From Labyrinthula sp. Ha (taxonomy: Eukaryota; Sar; Bigyra; Labyrinthulida; Labyrinthulaceae): a stretch of 64,000 nt of DNA. Position 1 is the first letter of the stretch, and each line of letters opens with the position of its first letter. Below are positions 34,254 through 45,726 of the stretch, one piece after another. The DNA lies in contig JAALGZ010000036.1 of assembly GCA_015227615.1 (NCBI GenBank), forward strand, positions 310,001-374,000. The letters are read 5' to 3'. Made by a program: the position numbers and the translations under genes. A model generated the notes under the pieces. It had not been told where the DNA came from, did no database searches, and saw only the letters and a list, made by a program, of their open reading frames with translations.

Positions 34254-35305
34254 TTAGAGACCATCTTCGTCTTGATACTTGTTGATTAACTTGCTCAGGT
34301 TGGAAAAAGTTAGAGGGATGAAAAATTCTTGACCAGAAATATTCAAGTTCTTCGTTGCAGACGAAACACAGATAACCTCTTTCGTATAAAGATCATCAAT
34401 CAACTCCATCATAAGTGTTAAAGTATCGACCAGTAACTGACCTAATGCAGCTTCGAACCAAACATCAAATGAAACACTTGGAATTAAATCGTCATATTTT
34501 TCCTTACTCTGTAAATTAGCAAGTACAAAGAAAACTTGGCGACTAGTACTTGTAACAGCCCTATACACGATTTCAAACTGCCTCATGTCCAATGTTTTTA
34601 TCCTTTTCGAACCCAAAGCTTTCGACTTCGCTTTAGGTTCTGGGAAAGTTAAAGTGATTGGGTGCCTAACCTGAAATGATGAGGGAATATGATATGGAAT
34701 GAAGTTTATACTCTCTGAAAATGTCTCCTCATGGAAAAGACTATCAAAACTGACAACAAGAACAGCACCAAAATTTGCGTGAAAAGCTTCAATAGTTTCG
34801 ATATATTCTTCGTACAACTGTTCCAATGTTGACTTAGACTGGAATTTTTCTATTGCCATGAGATCCGCTGCATTGGTAAATAAACAAACTTTTTTAATGT
34901 TCTGTTGACGCTGTGATAATTTGCACTGCACCAACTTAGAGTACACTTGCTTCAAAGAATCTAATCCTCTTCGTGCTAGTGCTGTCTTCTTCAGAGTATT
35001 GGATAGATCAATAAAATACGAATCAAACCAGTCAAGTCGCTGAATATACGCAAAGAAACATAACATAAAGGTTAGCTTCGACTTTACACCAAGGAAACTA
35101 AGGTTGAAACCGTTCACAACAAGCTTAACCAAAGTATTTAAGAACTGTCTCGACTTAGAATCAAACATCTTACGTTTAACCCGTTCAATGTCACCTAAAA
35201 ATGATCAAAATAAAATCAACCACGTTTTCTCCTATGCTCATTCTGTTCTCTTGCCTTTTCTAAAGAAATGTTAAGGTTATCGTTCAACGGTTTCTTTCCA
35301 GACAT
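34254..35305 (-). CDS. unknown protein, two exons with a 26- or 29-nt intron
   Basis: The main exon (34254-35194) lacks a good ATG at its 5' edge, but it stays open to an acceptor TTTTTAG. Upstream, an ATG at 35303-35305 opens a short frame 'MSGKKPLNDNLNISLEKARE' that joins it in phase through a 26-nt intron (35195-35220, GTTGAT) or a 29-nt intron (35195-35223, GTGGTT). This gives 341 or 340 residues. The short N-terminus is basic; the rest mixes helices and a possible beta region around 'FGAVLVVSFDSLF' and 'RQFEIVYRAVTSTSRQVFFVLANL'. No family is recognised. It is co-directional with the TTLL gene downstream and the helical-repeat gene upstream. Confidence 0.72.
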
Positions 35306-35414
35306 ATATTTCCGACAACGCCGATAAAGTTTCACGGAATGATAACAAGAACAACAAAATCAGGTATAATACCGGTTGAATTGAAGAAAAATAACCATAA
35401 ATGAGACTTACAAT

Positions 35415-37876
35415 TTACATAGCACAGTAAACATCTGATGGTTGCGGAATTCCCAAAAATGGGATTATTTCCTGAGAAAAGGTTTTGTATTCATGTAAAC
35501 ATCGAGTGAGGATAGTGTTTATCTTCTCTACACAACCGCTGGATACAGTTTCTAGGACGTGTGAGTTTATTGCCAACAGGTGTAGTGTCTTCAAAATAGG
35601 CACATACTTTATAATCAAAGAGAAAATGTTAGGTTTAGCTATATGAAAGACTTCAATAAGGTTATTCAACTTGAGAAGAACTTGATCTTGGAGACTTGAG
35701 AAATTACCCAAATGTCTTTGAACCATTGGGAATTCTGGAAACCCTATAACTGAACTCGTTTTTTCAACATCAACTGCCACTACTTTGAAGCCATATAGTT
35801 TTGATGTAACATCTTCTACACTGTTAAAACAAATATTGTTCTGTGTTTTGCAAAAGACTTTATGTATAATCTTTGAAACTATTAGCTCATGAGACGGAGA
35901 GACATTTTTTTCACCGACTATGCAATCAGGGCTTAGGGCTGAGAAGGTACGTAATATTGCTGAAAAATATTCTTCTGTGGTTAATGTTTTTTTTCTCTCT
36001 AAATCCAATAGTGTCGAATGCATTAATGTTCTGTGACTCCGTTGGTCTGTGTCATGGCTAAACAACTGTAAAAGTTTAATTTTTATCAGGGTTAACCATT
36101 GAGAGTGACGTTTGTGCAGAAAAACATATTCCTTTGCCTCAATGATTATTGCTTCTAGCATTTCTTCTTGATAAACTTCGTTTAACCTCACAACTGAGTC
36201 ATGCTGTTCTAATACCAGAGTAAGGTAAAACAGTTTATACAGAGGAGTAGTACCTTGCTTTAGGTTGCATGAAGAACCTACTCTCTGCTGTGCACCTTGC
36301 TTCTGCCATAAAAGGCATTTGTTCTGGTGTAGTGCTGAAACAATGTTAAATACCTCAGTAGGGAACTTCTGGTGGAAGCCAATTAAGCACAGCAATAGTA
36401 TTGCTATCTCTTGTATCGGAGTTATTTTAGCTGGAGAAGTTTTCCAGTATGTGCCTGGGTTTATAGAGGGCAGAGTATTCAACTTCCTTATCAAACTTAC
36501 TAAATCCCCAATGTGTCTTTTCTTAAGATATGTTCTTGAATAAATGTATGAGTAAACAATTGTAATTGAGATGAGAAGGTACCTTATCGTTATAAGGTCA
36601 CTTTCAATAATTTTGACATGAAGAAAATACTCCAGCCCGTTCAACATTTTTTCAAGTTTATAATTAGGGCTATCAACTTCTATGGCTGAGTTGACGCAAC
36701 ATATTTGTACCCATAGTAGAAGCATGGTAATTTTGATTCTACAATTATGAATTATTATGCTTCTATCATTTTCTTGAGAATACCCTTCTCCTACGGCACA
36801 GAAAGCTGGAGCAGCTGCAAATTGGCTTGCTAGTTTCCAGAATAGTTTCTTTTCAGCAAGTTTTACCAAAATGTTTAGTAACAGTTGCTGCAGTTTTAAG
36901 CTAGTGATTCCGATTCCATTCTGATATATAAAGCAATAGTATTCCAGTAGTTTTCTGATGGTTTCTGGTCGGAGAAGAGCGTAGGTTGGGTTATTCCTCC
37001 TATAAAGTTCAAGCAACCTCGTCCTTGGAAACGGTCCTCTAACACATCTTAGCGTTTTTTTATGACAAATAAGCACTTTCAACAAAAGGTTCAGCCCCAG
37101 CTTAACTTCCTTTTTGTGGAACTCTCTCTAAAATATGATATAAGTAAAAGTATTACTAGGGAACAAATTACCTTCACTAATTGTTGCAGTGCTTTAGATT
37201 GAACGATATTCGGAGTAAGATTTTTCAATAGTTCATCTTCTCGTATAAAAAGCGACCCAAGTTTCAACATTTCTAACAGAAATATTGGCTGAGAATTCCC
37301 TTGATCATTCTCATTTTCTTCATCACGTACGTCATTTGCTTCAGCATACTCTCTAGCAGATATGAAGCCATTATCATTACTATCAAACTCAAAGTATTTG
37401 TCGCACTCTTTTCTTAAAGTTTTAGCATAAAATTTCATTATTTTTCTTTTAATGAATATTTTTTTTAAGCATTCGTAGTTTCCTCTAGAAAACTCAGCCT
37501 TGCCATTTTGTAATATTGTGTATAAACATCGTACACTAACGATTCTGGTGTTAACATTTTTTGACTTTGAAAAGCCATCAATGAAAAAACTAATCATCTT
37601 AGAAATATGTGAACGAAATTTTACAATTTCAAAACTTGTTTTCCTGGCAAATGGTATACATGCCAAGAACATGACATCGTACATGAGATACTCAATATCT
37701 TCCCCCTTGTGAATTTTTTCATTCATCAAGTTTAAACAGTCCACATAGTCTTTAATTTCGCAGCAATAGATTCCTGTTTCATACGCTTCGCATAATCTCT
37801 GGACATAATGTCTTTGAAGAACCCTAACTTCCCCTTTTCTTGAAAAGACGTGTTTTGCAAGTTCAAAAAGTTTCAT
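35415..37876 (-). CDS. large helical-repeat protein with a single EF-hand-like loop, two exons
   Basis: Exons 37172-37876 and 35415-37127 join through a 44-nt intron (37128-37171, GTAATT...TTTTAG) in phase 0. Without the intron an in-frame stop would follow the first exon, and the second frame has no ATG at its edge. The 805-residue product is almost all alpha-helix with repeated Leu/Ile-rich pairs, like an alpha-solenoid of trafficking or adaptor type. Around residues 160-172 there is 'FEFDSNDNGFISAREY', a textbook calcium-binding EF-hand loop (D1, N3, N5, G6, I8, E12), but only one. I recognise no orthologue. An adaptor-like subunit such as those of AP-5 is conceivable on size and helicity alone. 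The start codon is 40 bp from the divergent M23 gene. Confidence 0.75.
37128..37171 (-). other. 44-nt intron
   Basis: On the minus strand it begins GTAATT, contains 'TACTTAT'-like pyrimidine-rich sequence and ends ATATTTTAG. Splicing keeps phase 0 between 'QQLVK' and 'REFHKKE'. Confidence 0.8.
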
Positions 37877-37916
37877 TGTGCCACGTCATATAACGGTTAA
37901 TTAACAAAATCCAAAA

Positions 37917-39047
37917 ATGGAAGAGGAAGAAAGTATCGAAACTTCATTTACCAATTACCCAAGTGAATGCCCCACATGCGCTATGAAGTATAACCGTTAC
38001 CTATACAAGACCCCGTTTAAATCTGTTACTCATTACAAGAGTTCTAGAAAAAGAAGAACATGGAAAGAACTAATAAAGAGGTCAATTCAGAAAAACATTG
38101 AGTACGGTGTGATAACACAATCAAACCATCATGGAGACAAGTTGAAAAAGCACGGAACTCACTATGATGTGCTTAGCCATGCTTGGGATGTTTTTCTTCC
38201 CGTTGGAACCAAAGTTCTTGCTGCGCGGAGTGGGGTTGTAGTTGACTTCGGCGTTCATTTCGAGGAAGGAGGTTTGAAAGAAACCCTTCGGTCCTGTGCT
38301 AATTTTCTCGTTTTACGGCATGCTGATGGAACTTATGGCAGGTATTATCATCTTAAGCATAATGGTGTACTAGTGAAACTGGGGCAACATGTGAGAACGG
38401 CGGAAGTTATTGCAGAAAGTGGAAACACGGGCTATACTTCCGGTCCACATCTGCATTTCGATGTGGTTGATTCTTGTTTGAAGGAGACCGCGCGTTTTGC
38501 AGTTACCTTTTCCAATGAAAAAGGTAGTTTTATTGAAGACATTCCTTGCTCGTTAGCCAATTTTTCAAAACACCTGGCTAGAACATTAGAGTTCGAAAAG
38601 TTTGACTTTTACGAGGAAAGAGTTGAAGGTGCCGTGTCCGACAAGAGAATTCTATTTTGGGATCGCGATTCACACACGTTTTTGAAGAAAAGCGAAATAT
38701 GTAAGGAACTAGGATACAGCTGCCTGGTTATACTTGACAATGATTCATCGAAAAAAGACGTGTTACACCAAATTGGCTCCGATGTCGCGCAGTTTGACAC
38801 TAAAACTGAAAAAAAGAGACATTTGTTATCATTGTGCGAAATGCTAGATTTGCCTGTGGTATTTCTGTCATACAGTGTATCTGTAGAGTTGAAGAAAAAA
38901 CTGAAAACAAATAGAGTAGTTTCCTTCGAGCTGCGAGAGCATGAAAATTATAGAAAAGGGAGGTATCCCTACTCGATGCCAGAAACAATTCCGATACACT
39001 TCCAGACGTATTTAGAAAGTACAGCAGGTAAACTTATTTATAATTAG
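37917..39047 (+). CDS. M23-family (LytM/lysostaphin-like) metallopeptidase domain protein
   Basis: This single exon encodes 376 residues. Residues about 75-185 are an M23 domain: 'HYDVLSHAWDVFLPVGTKVLAARSGVVV' (82-109, zinc ligands likely H82 or H88 and D91), 'GRYYHLKHNGVLVKLGQHV' (catalytic-type H145) and 'SGNTGYTSGPHLHFDV' (168-183, the HxH with H178 and H180). In bacteria these enzymes cut peptidoglycan peptides or assist envelope proteins. Here there is no signal peptide. A CPTCAMKY segment (18-25) and a basic stretch precede the domain, and residues 195-376 are an unrecognised alpha/beta-looking region. The catalytic residues look intact, so activity on an unknown substrate is possible. 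Bacterial ancestry by transfer is an inference. It is head-to-head with the helical-repeat gene (40 bp between starts) and tail-to-tail with the PX gene (15 bp). Confidence 0.88.
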   Translation: MEEEESIETSFTNYPSECPTCAMKYNRYLYKTPFKSVTHYKSSRKRRTWKELIKRSIQKNIEYGVITQSNHHGDKLKKHGTHYDVLSHAWDVFLPVGTKVLAARSGVVVDFGVHFEEGGLKETLRSCANFLVLRHADGTYGRYYHLKHNGVLVKLGQHVRTAEVIAESGNTGYTSGPHLHFDVVDSCLKETARFAVTFSNEKGSFIEDIPCSLANFSKHLARTLEFEKFDFYEERVEGAVSDKRILFWDRDSHTFLKKSEICKELGYSCLVILDNDSSKKDVLHQIGSDVAQFDTKTEKKRHLLSLCEMLDLPVVFLSYSVSVELKKKLKTNRVVSFELREHENYRKGRYPYSMPETIPIHFQTYLESTAGKLIYN

Positions 39048-39062
39048 TTAAAGGGACACTTC

Positions 39063-39947
39063 TTATGACAATCTGTAATTGCTGATGTCAATTAGTTCAT
39101 GAACCCGCTCTGTAAACGTAAAAAGCTCTGCCAATGAATCTGAAGAAAATTTGAGTAGGTCATAAAAAATTATCTTGCACACAGTTTCTAGTGTCTTCAG
39201 TTGTTTCTCGATTTGTGATTTTGTAAATAGCATTGGAACCTCCACTTTTGTTTCATCCAACGCTATTCGATTTTCGATGCTTAAGACTTTATTCTTGAAC
39301 TCTAGCATGTCTTTCTCCTTCTCAAGTTTTTCATGTGTGGCTTTATCTGCCTGATAAGTTATTAATTTAATCTGACGGACCTTCAAAGTCTTTAACAAAG
39401 CAAATATGAAAGTTTCCAGAAGTTGCTGTAATCGTGTGGCACGATTTCTACATACTTCAATCGAATTTTTTCTGGCTTCTTTACCAGGCAAAGTTGTGAG
39501 AATATCCAAGAGAAAAGCATTTTCTTTACTATGTTCACTTAATAATGTTTTAATTTTTGAGAATATGTAAAATATATCAGAAAAACGTTTATATTCCCCG
39601 GTTGAAAAAGGAAGCAATAAGCCATTAGAGAGAAGCTGGATAGTAAGTTTATAGTTTCTGTGAACCATACCAAACGTATTTGTTTCTAAATCTGCCGCTT
39701 CTACGCTAATTGTGCCCAAGAATGAAAGGTTAAACTCTGAATCTTTGCATAGGAAATTTTTACCACCAGTTAAGAACTCGGTGTTGAGACTCAACTCGTC
39801 TGAGTTAATGTCGTAGAAGCTTGATTTCAATTGTTTCACGAAACTATGTTCTTTATTCCAGGAAATAATCTGATCCAAAATAAAATTTAAGCTATTAGGA
39901 GAGAAAGGTTCATTACAAGGTGCAGAGACCCCAAAAATTTTAGTCAT
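39063..39947 (-). CDS. PX-domain (sorting-nexin-like) protein
   Basis: This single exon encodes 294 residues. Residues about 70-195 look like a PX domain: beta strands around 'LSFLGTISVEA' and 'NYKLTIQLL', the R-containing 'EYKRFSDIFYIFSKIK', the Pro/Lys loop 'LTTLPGKEA', and 'CRNRATRLQQLLETFIFALL', equivalent to the E.RR..L..FL..L helix. The key basic residues for phosphatidylinositol-3-phosphate (R in YKRFSD, K in LPGK, R in the last helix) are present. The C-terminal 100 residues are helical, a possible BAR-like or dimerising coil. Such proteins sort cargo on endosomes. No transmembrane segment is seen. Assignment to a specific nexin is not possible. Confidence 0.72.
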   Translation of the reverse strand: MTKIFGVSAPCNEPFSPNSLNFILDQIISWNKEHSFVKQLKSSFYDINSDELSLNTEFLTGGKNFLCKDSEFNLSFLGTISVEAADLETNTFGMVHRNYKLTIQLLSNGLLLPFSTGEYKRFSDIFYIFSKIKTLLSEHSKENAFLLDILTTLPGKEARKNSIEVCRNRATRLQQLLETFIFALLKTLKVRQIKLITYQADKATHEKLEKEKDMLEFKNKVLSIENRIALDETKVEVPMLFTKSQIEKQLKTLETVCKIIFYDLLKFSSDSLAELFTFTERVHELIDISNYRLS

Positions 39948-42811
39948 GGGAGAAATCTACAATAGATATGAATTATTCTGCTCCCTTTTTGTTTAAGGAA
40001 GAAAAGTTTTAAATACAGTAATGCACCTTTGTTATTGGAAATTTGAGTGAAACTCCACTTGAACCAAAGTATATTTTTCATTAATAGAGTATAAATATAT
40101 ATTATGCTAAATTTGACAAAAACAAAAGGAGATAGCAAAGAATTAATTACCCAGCACTTTTGTATGGAAAGATGTGTCATATCTTTTAAGTATCCTGTGT
40201 GAGGTAAGTACTTGCACATCCTTTATTCCAGTATATACGAGGATATCGATAAATTGTTTCTGGAAAAGTGTCGATATTATTATTAATCAATTTGTAGAGC
40301 CAAGTTTATATCTGATTTTTGAATTAATAAGATGTATAAAGATAGAATCGACTGAATAAGAGGTTTTAATGAACCAGGCCATGGGCGACATGGAAGCAAT
40401 GAATACCAAGCAATTAAAAATTGGCACTTCCATCTGATCACCAAAATTGAAATTGGTTCTTTTTCATCTTAATGGCCAATAAATTGCCTTTTGTACTATA
40501 ATTTCTCTTTAAAAAGCTATGTATACCCAACCAATATTCCAGAAGCGAATCGACATAGAAATCCTGTGCTAGAAACCCAAAATAAGCCTTATTTTCAAAA
40601 CAGCCCATCAATAAAAATAAGGAATGGACTCAAACCCTAAAAGATATTAACAGTTAAAACAGAATTCTAAGATGCAGCCAAAAAAATGATAAATCGGACA
40701 CGGAGTACCGTTAGCTGGGTTCTGAGCGATGGTCTCTAGTGGAAACCGCCTTAAGCATTTGGTGAGCAGATAGATGACACTTTGAGGTTAATGCTACTCA
40801 CTTCTCGTTTCATATTCTATTAAAAGAAAATAAAATGGCTAAAAAACAAACCACAGAGAACCAAAAAACCCAAGTGCAAGCTACTGCTTCTTGTACAACT
40901 AAGGTTGATAATAGATTTCCGTTATTCTTTTCTAAAATATGGGTTACCTTGATTTAAGCAGCTCAATGCAACGTATATAAGATCTATGTATAGGTAAATA
41001 TATTACTCAAAACTATTGTGGTCATTTAATTCTAGAGTTAACTATGATAACAAAAATAATAAGATAATCAAAACCTGTCACACCTCTGTTAAAATAACGC
41101 TCGAAACCAATACACATCAAATCACCTGGGCTCTTAATAAGGATTAATTCTAATGACAGTTTTCATAAGGGGGTTAATATCTTACTGGGTTAAAACAAAG
41201 TACAATATGACCGAAATTTTAAATAGGTATAGTAAACATCGTTTAACTTACAAAGGGTACATATTGTATAAATTGTTGACTAAATAAGGAACTTAAGCTA
41301 AAATAAAACAGGTTAAGAACATTGCAGCAATCTGTGTAACTGAGTGAACGAGAATATAACCACGAGAGTTACAGGAAAAATTAGTTGCAGTAGCTGATAT
41401 ATCACTCACCAGCTAGACACCAACCCACAGATTTTCCAGTTTAGTATTCATGTCACATTATGGGTTTACATCCCAAATATCTAAACGTGGTTCGTTGTTG
41501 CTACGTAGTGGTTGTGGGTAGATAGGTTTTCCATCTGAAATATCTCATACTGGAGGGTAAGACAAAGATGCAAGCCATATCGTTGTACCAAAATGATTAA
41601 ATTATTTCGTTTTACTAATTTTTGAATTTAAATTGAAACTTCATATATTTTTCTTGAACTATTAGACCATATGGTAGGATTTACTATGTTTCATCCTAGA
41701 TTCATTTTCCGCCACTCATGCTGTCTAAAAATTCTACCAACAAGCTAAATTGGCACTTTACCTTTTTAATTTTGTTAAAATGAACGAGGGCGAAAGTCGA
41801 ATGTTGAAGTCGAACCTTACTCTATGATTCTTCTCAGAGAAGGAAAATATAACTTCCATTTGCATAAGCACCGCAAGGAGATTACCCATTCATATACATA
41901 GTCTAGTGACGCGAGATAATACTTAGAAATTACAAGCCTGCTACACAAAGTGTCAAGTATATATAGAACGTTTAATACAACAGCTATCAAGTATTTTATT
42001 AATTGAACCAAAAAAAGAACTAATATCCTCTTATCCAGATGATAGAGTCTTTGACAGGTGAGTTGGAATAGTTTTATTTTTCATGTGTCAGTGTTTCTCC
42101 GAAAACATGGTGGGTGATTACTCACATTTATTTATACTAAAGGTTGTAACGGGAATGTCTAAGTGGTGATACACTCTTAAAGTAATATACAGATGTCACG
42201 TGAGTTTCTAGCTCCCACAATGTTAAATATCGCTTCATTATGGTAAGAGAATGCTTATATTTGATAAGAATTTCAGGTCTACCCATTTTTTAATTGAAGC
42301 TGTATCCATCAAAGATTTGAAATTCCATCTGCAGATAGTCAAACTATTTCCAGATTCTGTTCTGTCTCATTGCTCGGTTTTTTCTCTAATATTTTTCATT
42401 CTGTGTATATTGTCGTTCTATATCAAGTTTCTTAAACCTAAACGGGTAAGAGTACATTTAATCGCCTTTTATCTCAGTGTGTTCTACGCAATTTACACTG
42501 TAACTTAGACGAATAGCTCGATTTAGCTTGTTTCATGATGACAAATGCTCGAGATTACTTTTGACGACTATTTTCCATCATCTCAATATGATACATCATT
42601 TCCTAAAGGTCAATTGCTTAATTATAATGCTTAGAGTTACGTAGGAAACATTTTATAACTATTTTTTTTATAGATCGATTCTTTCGTATCTTAGATTGAA
42701 GTAGAGCAAGTACTGGATCTATCTGAGATAACCTAGGTCTTTAGTTTTTGATCTCCCCCTGCATGTTGCTTTCAACAAGTTATTCTTTCAGGAATGCATC
42801 TTTGTTTGCAT

Positions 42812-42836
42812 TGATATATATATATATATATATATA
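42812..42836. repeat. (AT)n microsatellite
   Basis: About 12 consecutive AT units are read directly in intergenic DNA. Confidence 0.95.
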
Positions 42837-43975
42837 CCTTCTATGATTTGGATGGATGGGAAGTGTTTTTGTTACAGTACCTCTTCCAAGGACATTGTAG
42901 AAGAAGGCTATATCACTCTGTCAATACTAGTAGTTCGGGAATATCACCATCCGCAATTTGTAAATTTAGATCATTATTTCAGGGCTATTCTTGTACTTGA
43001 TCTCTGCTCTACTATGTTCGTAACTGCTATTATTTGAAAATATTGTGTATCAAAAGTGGGTTTGCAACTACTTCAAATAAGAATTGCTTTATACATATAT
43101 TCTAATGGACTTGCAAATATATAAAGTGGCTATGGTTGCAATACCTATATGGAACCTTCTTAGTATATGCTCTTTGGATATTTTTCTTAAAACTTGTCAC
43201 TTACCTTCGATACATACTAGAAAAACAAAATTTATAGTTTTGAAAGTGTCGTTATAAGGACTACTAAGTGTAAGTTTTGAAACTAAATAGTTTAGCACAT
43301 TGGGAATGATTTTTCACTGGCGTTGGCCATTTTCGTTTAGAACTAGTGAAATTGTACAAAGAAACAATATCTATTTTTCTCAACTTCTCACGAGTGTGCT
43401 TTTTGAAGTTTTTGCAAGTAAATTCAAACCATGGTAAACTTAAACTATTTCTTCAGCTCGATTATGGTTGGATACCATCATAGTTGGTTGTATTATAACT
43501 AAAAAAAATATTTTTATGCTTTAGCCATTTTTTTTTTGGCGTCTAAACCAACCCAAATTTTTTTAATAAGTGACATCGCTTCAAACTTCTCAATTGTTTA
43601 ATACTGGTAGAAGCTCTCTCGCCGTTGTTTCTTTTTTTTTTCTAGCTTTTTCAAAGCTTCACCTTTCATCTCACTTCTCATTATCACCACCTAATGACTA
43701 AATTCTTTCTATCGCAAATAGAATGTAAATCTTTTTACACATAAACTTATGGTGCACCTAAACATCCTTAAACTAATTTCAATGATTGAAGCAGACCCAG
43801 TGCTAACTTGATATCTCATAAATGTATTATTTGTCGAATGTAACATTTAAGCTTTGTGTTTCTACTGTACTGTATTATCATTTCAGCGAAATAAGTGTCT
43901 AACTGTTTATAACTTATCATTAAAACCTTTCTTATCACTAATCAGCTCTTGTTCTTTTAGTAATCTCGTAACTGG

Positions 43976-44345
43976 TCAATTACGTCTTTTAAACACTGAC
44001 TCTCTAGTGTGACCAAGGGTTACTTGAAGCACGTTCTTTTGAATATAGTATAATAGTGCAATTCTGTTATCAGGAGTTTCTATATAGTAAAAGCTAATTA
44101 AGTAGTTAGCAGCTAAACTAGGTCTTAAGTGAATTGAAAGAACAGTCTGAACAATAAATTCTCTATCAAATAATCGGGTTACCACTGCTGATGTCTCCTC
44201 TTGATCTTTAAGAAGGACCATTAACTCATTACAGAACATGTCTGTTTTTGTTCAAAGATTGGAGCTATCTAGGTCATGAAACTCTTTGAAACAAGTAAGA
44301 AGCTCAGTGTTAACCTTACAGTCTAGCTGCATCATTTTTACCCTA
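43976..44345 (-). pseudogene. degenerate protein-like reading frame of unknown origin
   Basis: A minus-strand stretch of roughly 115 codons has normal amino-acid variety, unlike the AT-random frames around it, for example 'TELLTCFKEFHDLDSS', 'ETSAVVTRLFDREF' and 'RIALLYYIQKNVLQVTLG'. It is interrupted and has no recognised family. It may be a remnant of a host gene or of a mobile element, or a real gene with an unseen short intron. Confidence 0.35.
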
Positions 44346-44595
44346 AATGCTTTGACAGGGTGCTAGTGTGATTGACATAATATAGCCTCAAGTTTTTCAA
44401 TAAAGATATAATGTTTCGGGGAATTCAGAGCGTACTGGAAAGACAGAAGGAGCTTTCTCACATAGAGTTAACCGTGTACTTTGTTGAGCTAACAGCTCTG
44501 AGTGCAAAACAGTTCTTATATAGTAGACAATAAGGGTGCGGGGGAATTTCGAGATTTCCTGATTACAATGTGTACAAAATATTGAATCTATGAGT

Positions 44596-45678
44596 TTATT
44601 CCTCAATCAAAGTGGCCGAAAGCTTTCCCATCTGAAAAGTAGGTGCCTTGTAAGCTGTCTTCTGAACACAATTGCTTCCGTCTTCATAACACGGGAAGTT
44701 ATTTTCAGTAAACTCACCAGGAGTTGCCCAAACACATGAGTTTTCTATTCCTAATATGTTATCACCGGTTCGTACCCTGAAATAGCCCATCTCACCCCAG
44801 TATTGACCCCAACTATTCCTTCCAATCCAAAATTCTTTTTCTTCCTTTTTATCATAGCCCCAACCCACAATGGAGATAATGTGATTTATCTCTCTATCAA
44901 CTTCAGGGACATCTAGCACCCCACCTTCATAATTATCAAGCGAGTCAGCGTTGATGCCACAGGCGATAGGACCTCTGGAAAATATCTCTTTTTTCAGGTT
45001 AAGTACCGTCTCCATCTGATCTTCTCCAACAGGAACGGCATCATACTCGGCGACAGTCGCATTAGGAAAATGGTCAATGGCTGAACAAAATCCTCCCCAT
45101 TCAGAAAATGAGGAGCAAGTTCTACAAATATTTATTGGGTTACAAGAATAAGCTTCTGGGTTACTCTGCAAGATATTCCCACAATTTCCTTCGTGGCTTT
45201 CTTTACTACATGCCTCGTAGCTCAAACAGGTGTCGTATGGAATGTATCCCACTTTTTTAATAAAGGCATAAACAGCTCCGTGGTCCCCACCGTGGCAGCT
45301 TCCAGCTTCTTCAGTGGCGCAATTCAGAATAAATTGCACTGAAAGGTTAATTTCATCTCCCTGTGCTTTTCGAGCAATCTTAATACGATCCGCAAGAGCA
45401 GATAAAGCTCCATGAGCCCAGCAGCTCCCACAATACTGCGGAATATGCTGGTTCAGCATCTTTGTCACATAACTCTGAGAATGTACATTTCGCCAGTCGA
45501 AGTTCCTAGGAAGGTTAGAAAAAAGGTGAAACGCAGGATTCGCCGAGTGAATTTCAGGAGTCCATTCAAAGGGAATATATTCATTCATTCTCTTGGAAGA
45601 TGCTTTTTTGTCACTGTGGCCGCATTCAGCGTGAATCAGTGAAATACAAATCGACAATAGAATCAAGATTTTTTTCAT
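44596..45678 (-). CDS. cathepsin Z/X-like cysteine protease (papain family C1A)
   Basis: I take the ATG at 45676-45678, which gives a 360-residue preproprotein with a clear signal peptide ('MKKILILLSICISLIHA'). The in-frame ATG 48 bp upstream would bury that signal. A short propeptide (about 35 residues) as in cathepsin Z precedes 'LPRNFDWRNV'. The catalytic Cys lies in 'QYCGSCWAH' with the diagnostic HIP motif just before it (mini-loop of cathepsin X that gives carboxypeptidase activity). The His is in 'INHIISIVGWG' and the Asn in 'GRNSWG'. 'GSCHGGD' and multiple Cys fit the family disulfides. A tail of about 40 residues follows the usual C-terminus. A lysosomal or secreted protease. It stands alone in the desert. 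Confidence 0.95.
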   Translation of the reverse strand: MKKILILLSICISLIHAECGHSDKKASSKRMNEYIPFEWTPEIHSANPAFHLFSNLPRNFDWRNVHSQSYVTKMLNQHIPQYCGSCWAHGALSALADRIKIARKAQGDEINLSVQFILNCATEEAGSCHGGDHGAVYAFIKKVGYIPYDTCLSYEACSKESHEGNCGNILQSNPEAYSCNPINICRTCSSFSEWGGFCSAIDHFPNATVAEYDAVPVGEDQMETVLNLKKEIFSRGPIACGINADSLDNYEGGVLDVPEVDREINHIISIVGWGYDKKEEKEFWIGRNSWGQYWGEMGYFRVRTGDNILGIENSCVWATPGEFTENNFPCYEDGSNCVQKTAYKAPTFQMGKLSATLIEE

Positions 45679-45726
45679 TTTCTTCAGTTTTATTTCATTT
45701 TGGGCAATTTGACTTTGAATGAGCAA

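Larger units (their letters stand above)
39948..44595. other. AT-rich desert
   Basis: No gene is supported. It contains an (AT)n run at about 42812-42836 and a degenerate minus-strand frame near 43976-44345 (listed separately). Elsewhere there are only short frames. Confidence 0.55.

Noticed and set aside
35415-37876. AP-5 zeta subunit
   Set aside because: Length and helicity agree, but I could not align any conserved block with confidence, and the EF-hand loop is foreign to that family.
34254-37876. One very large gene joining the two adjacent minus-strand unknowns
   Set aside because: The upstream reading frame ends in its own stop, and a better 5' exon with an ATG at 35303-35305 exists for the downstream gene.
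39944-40219. 91-codon minus-strand frame upstream of the PX gene
   Set aside because: It is AT-driven and domain-free, and lies in a different frame from the PX protein, so it is not its N-terminus.
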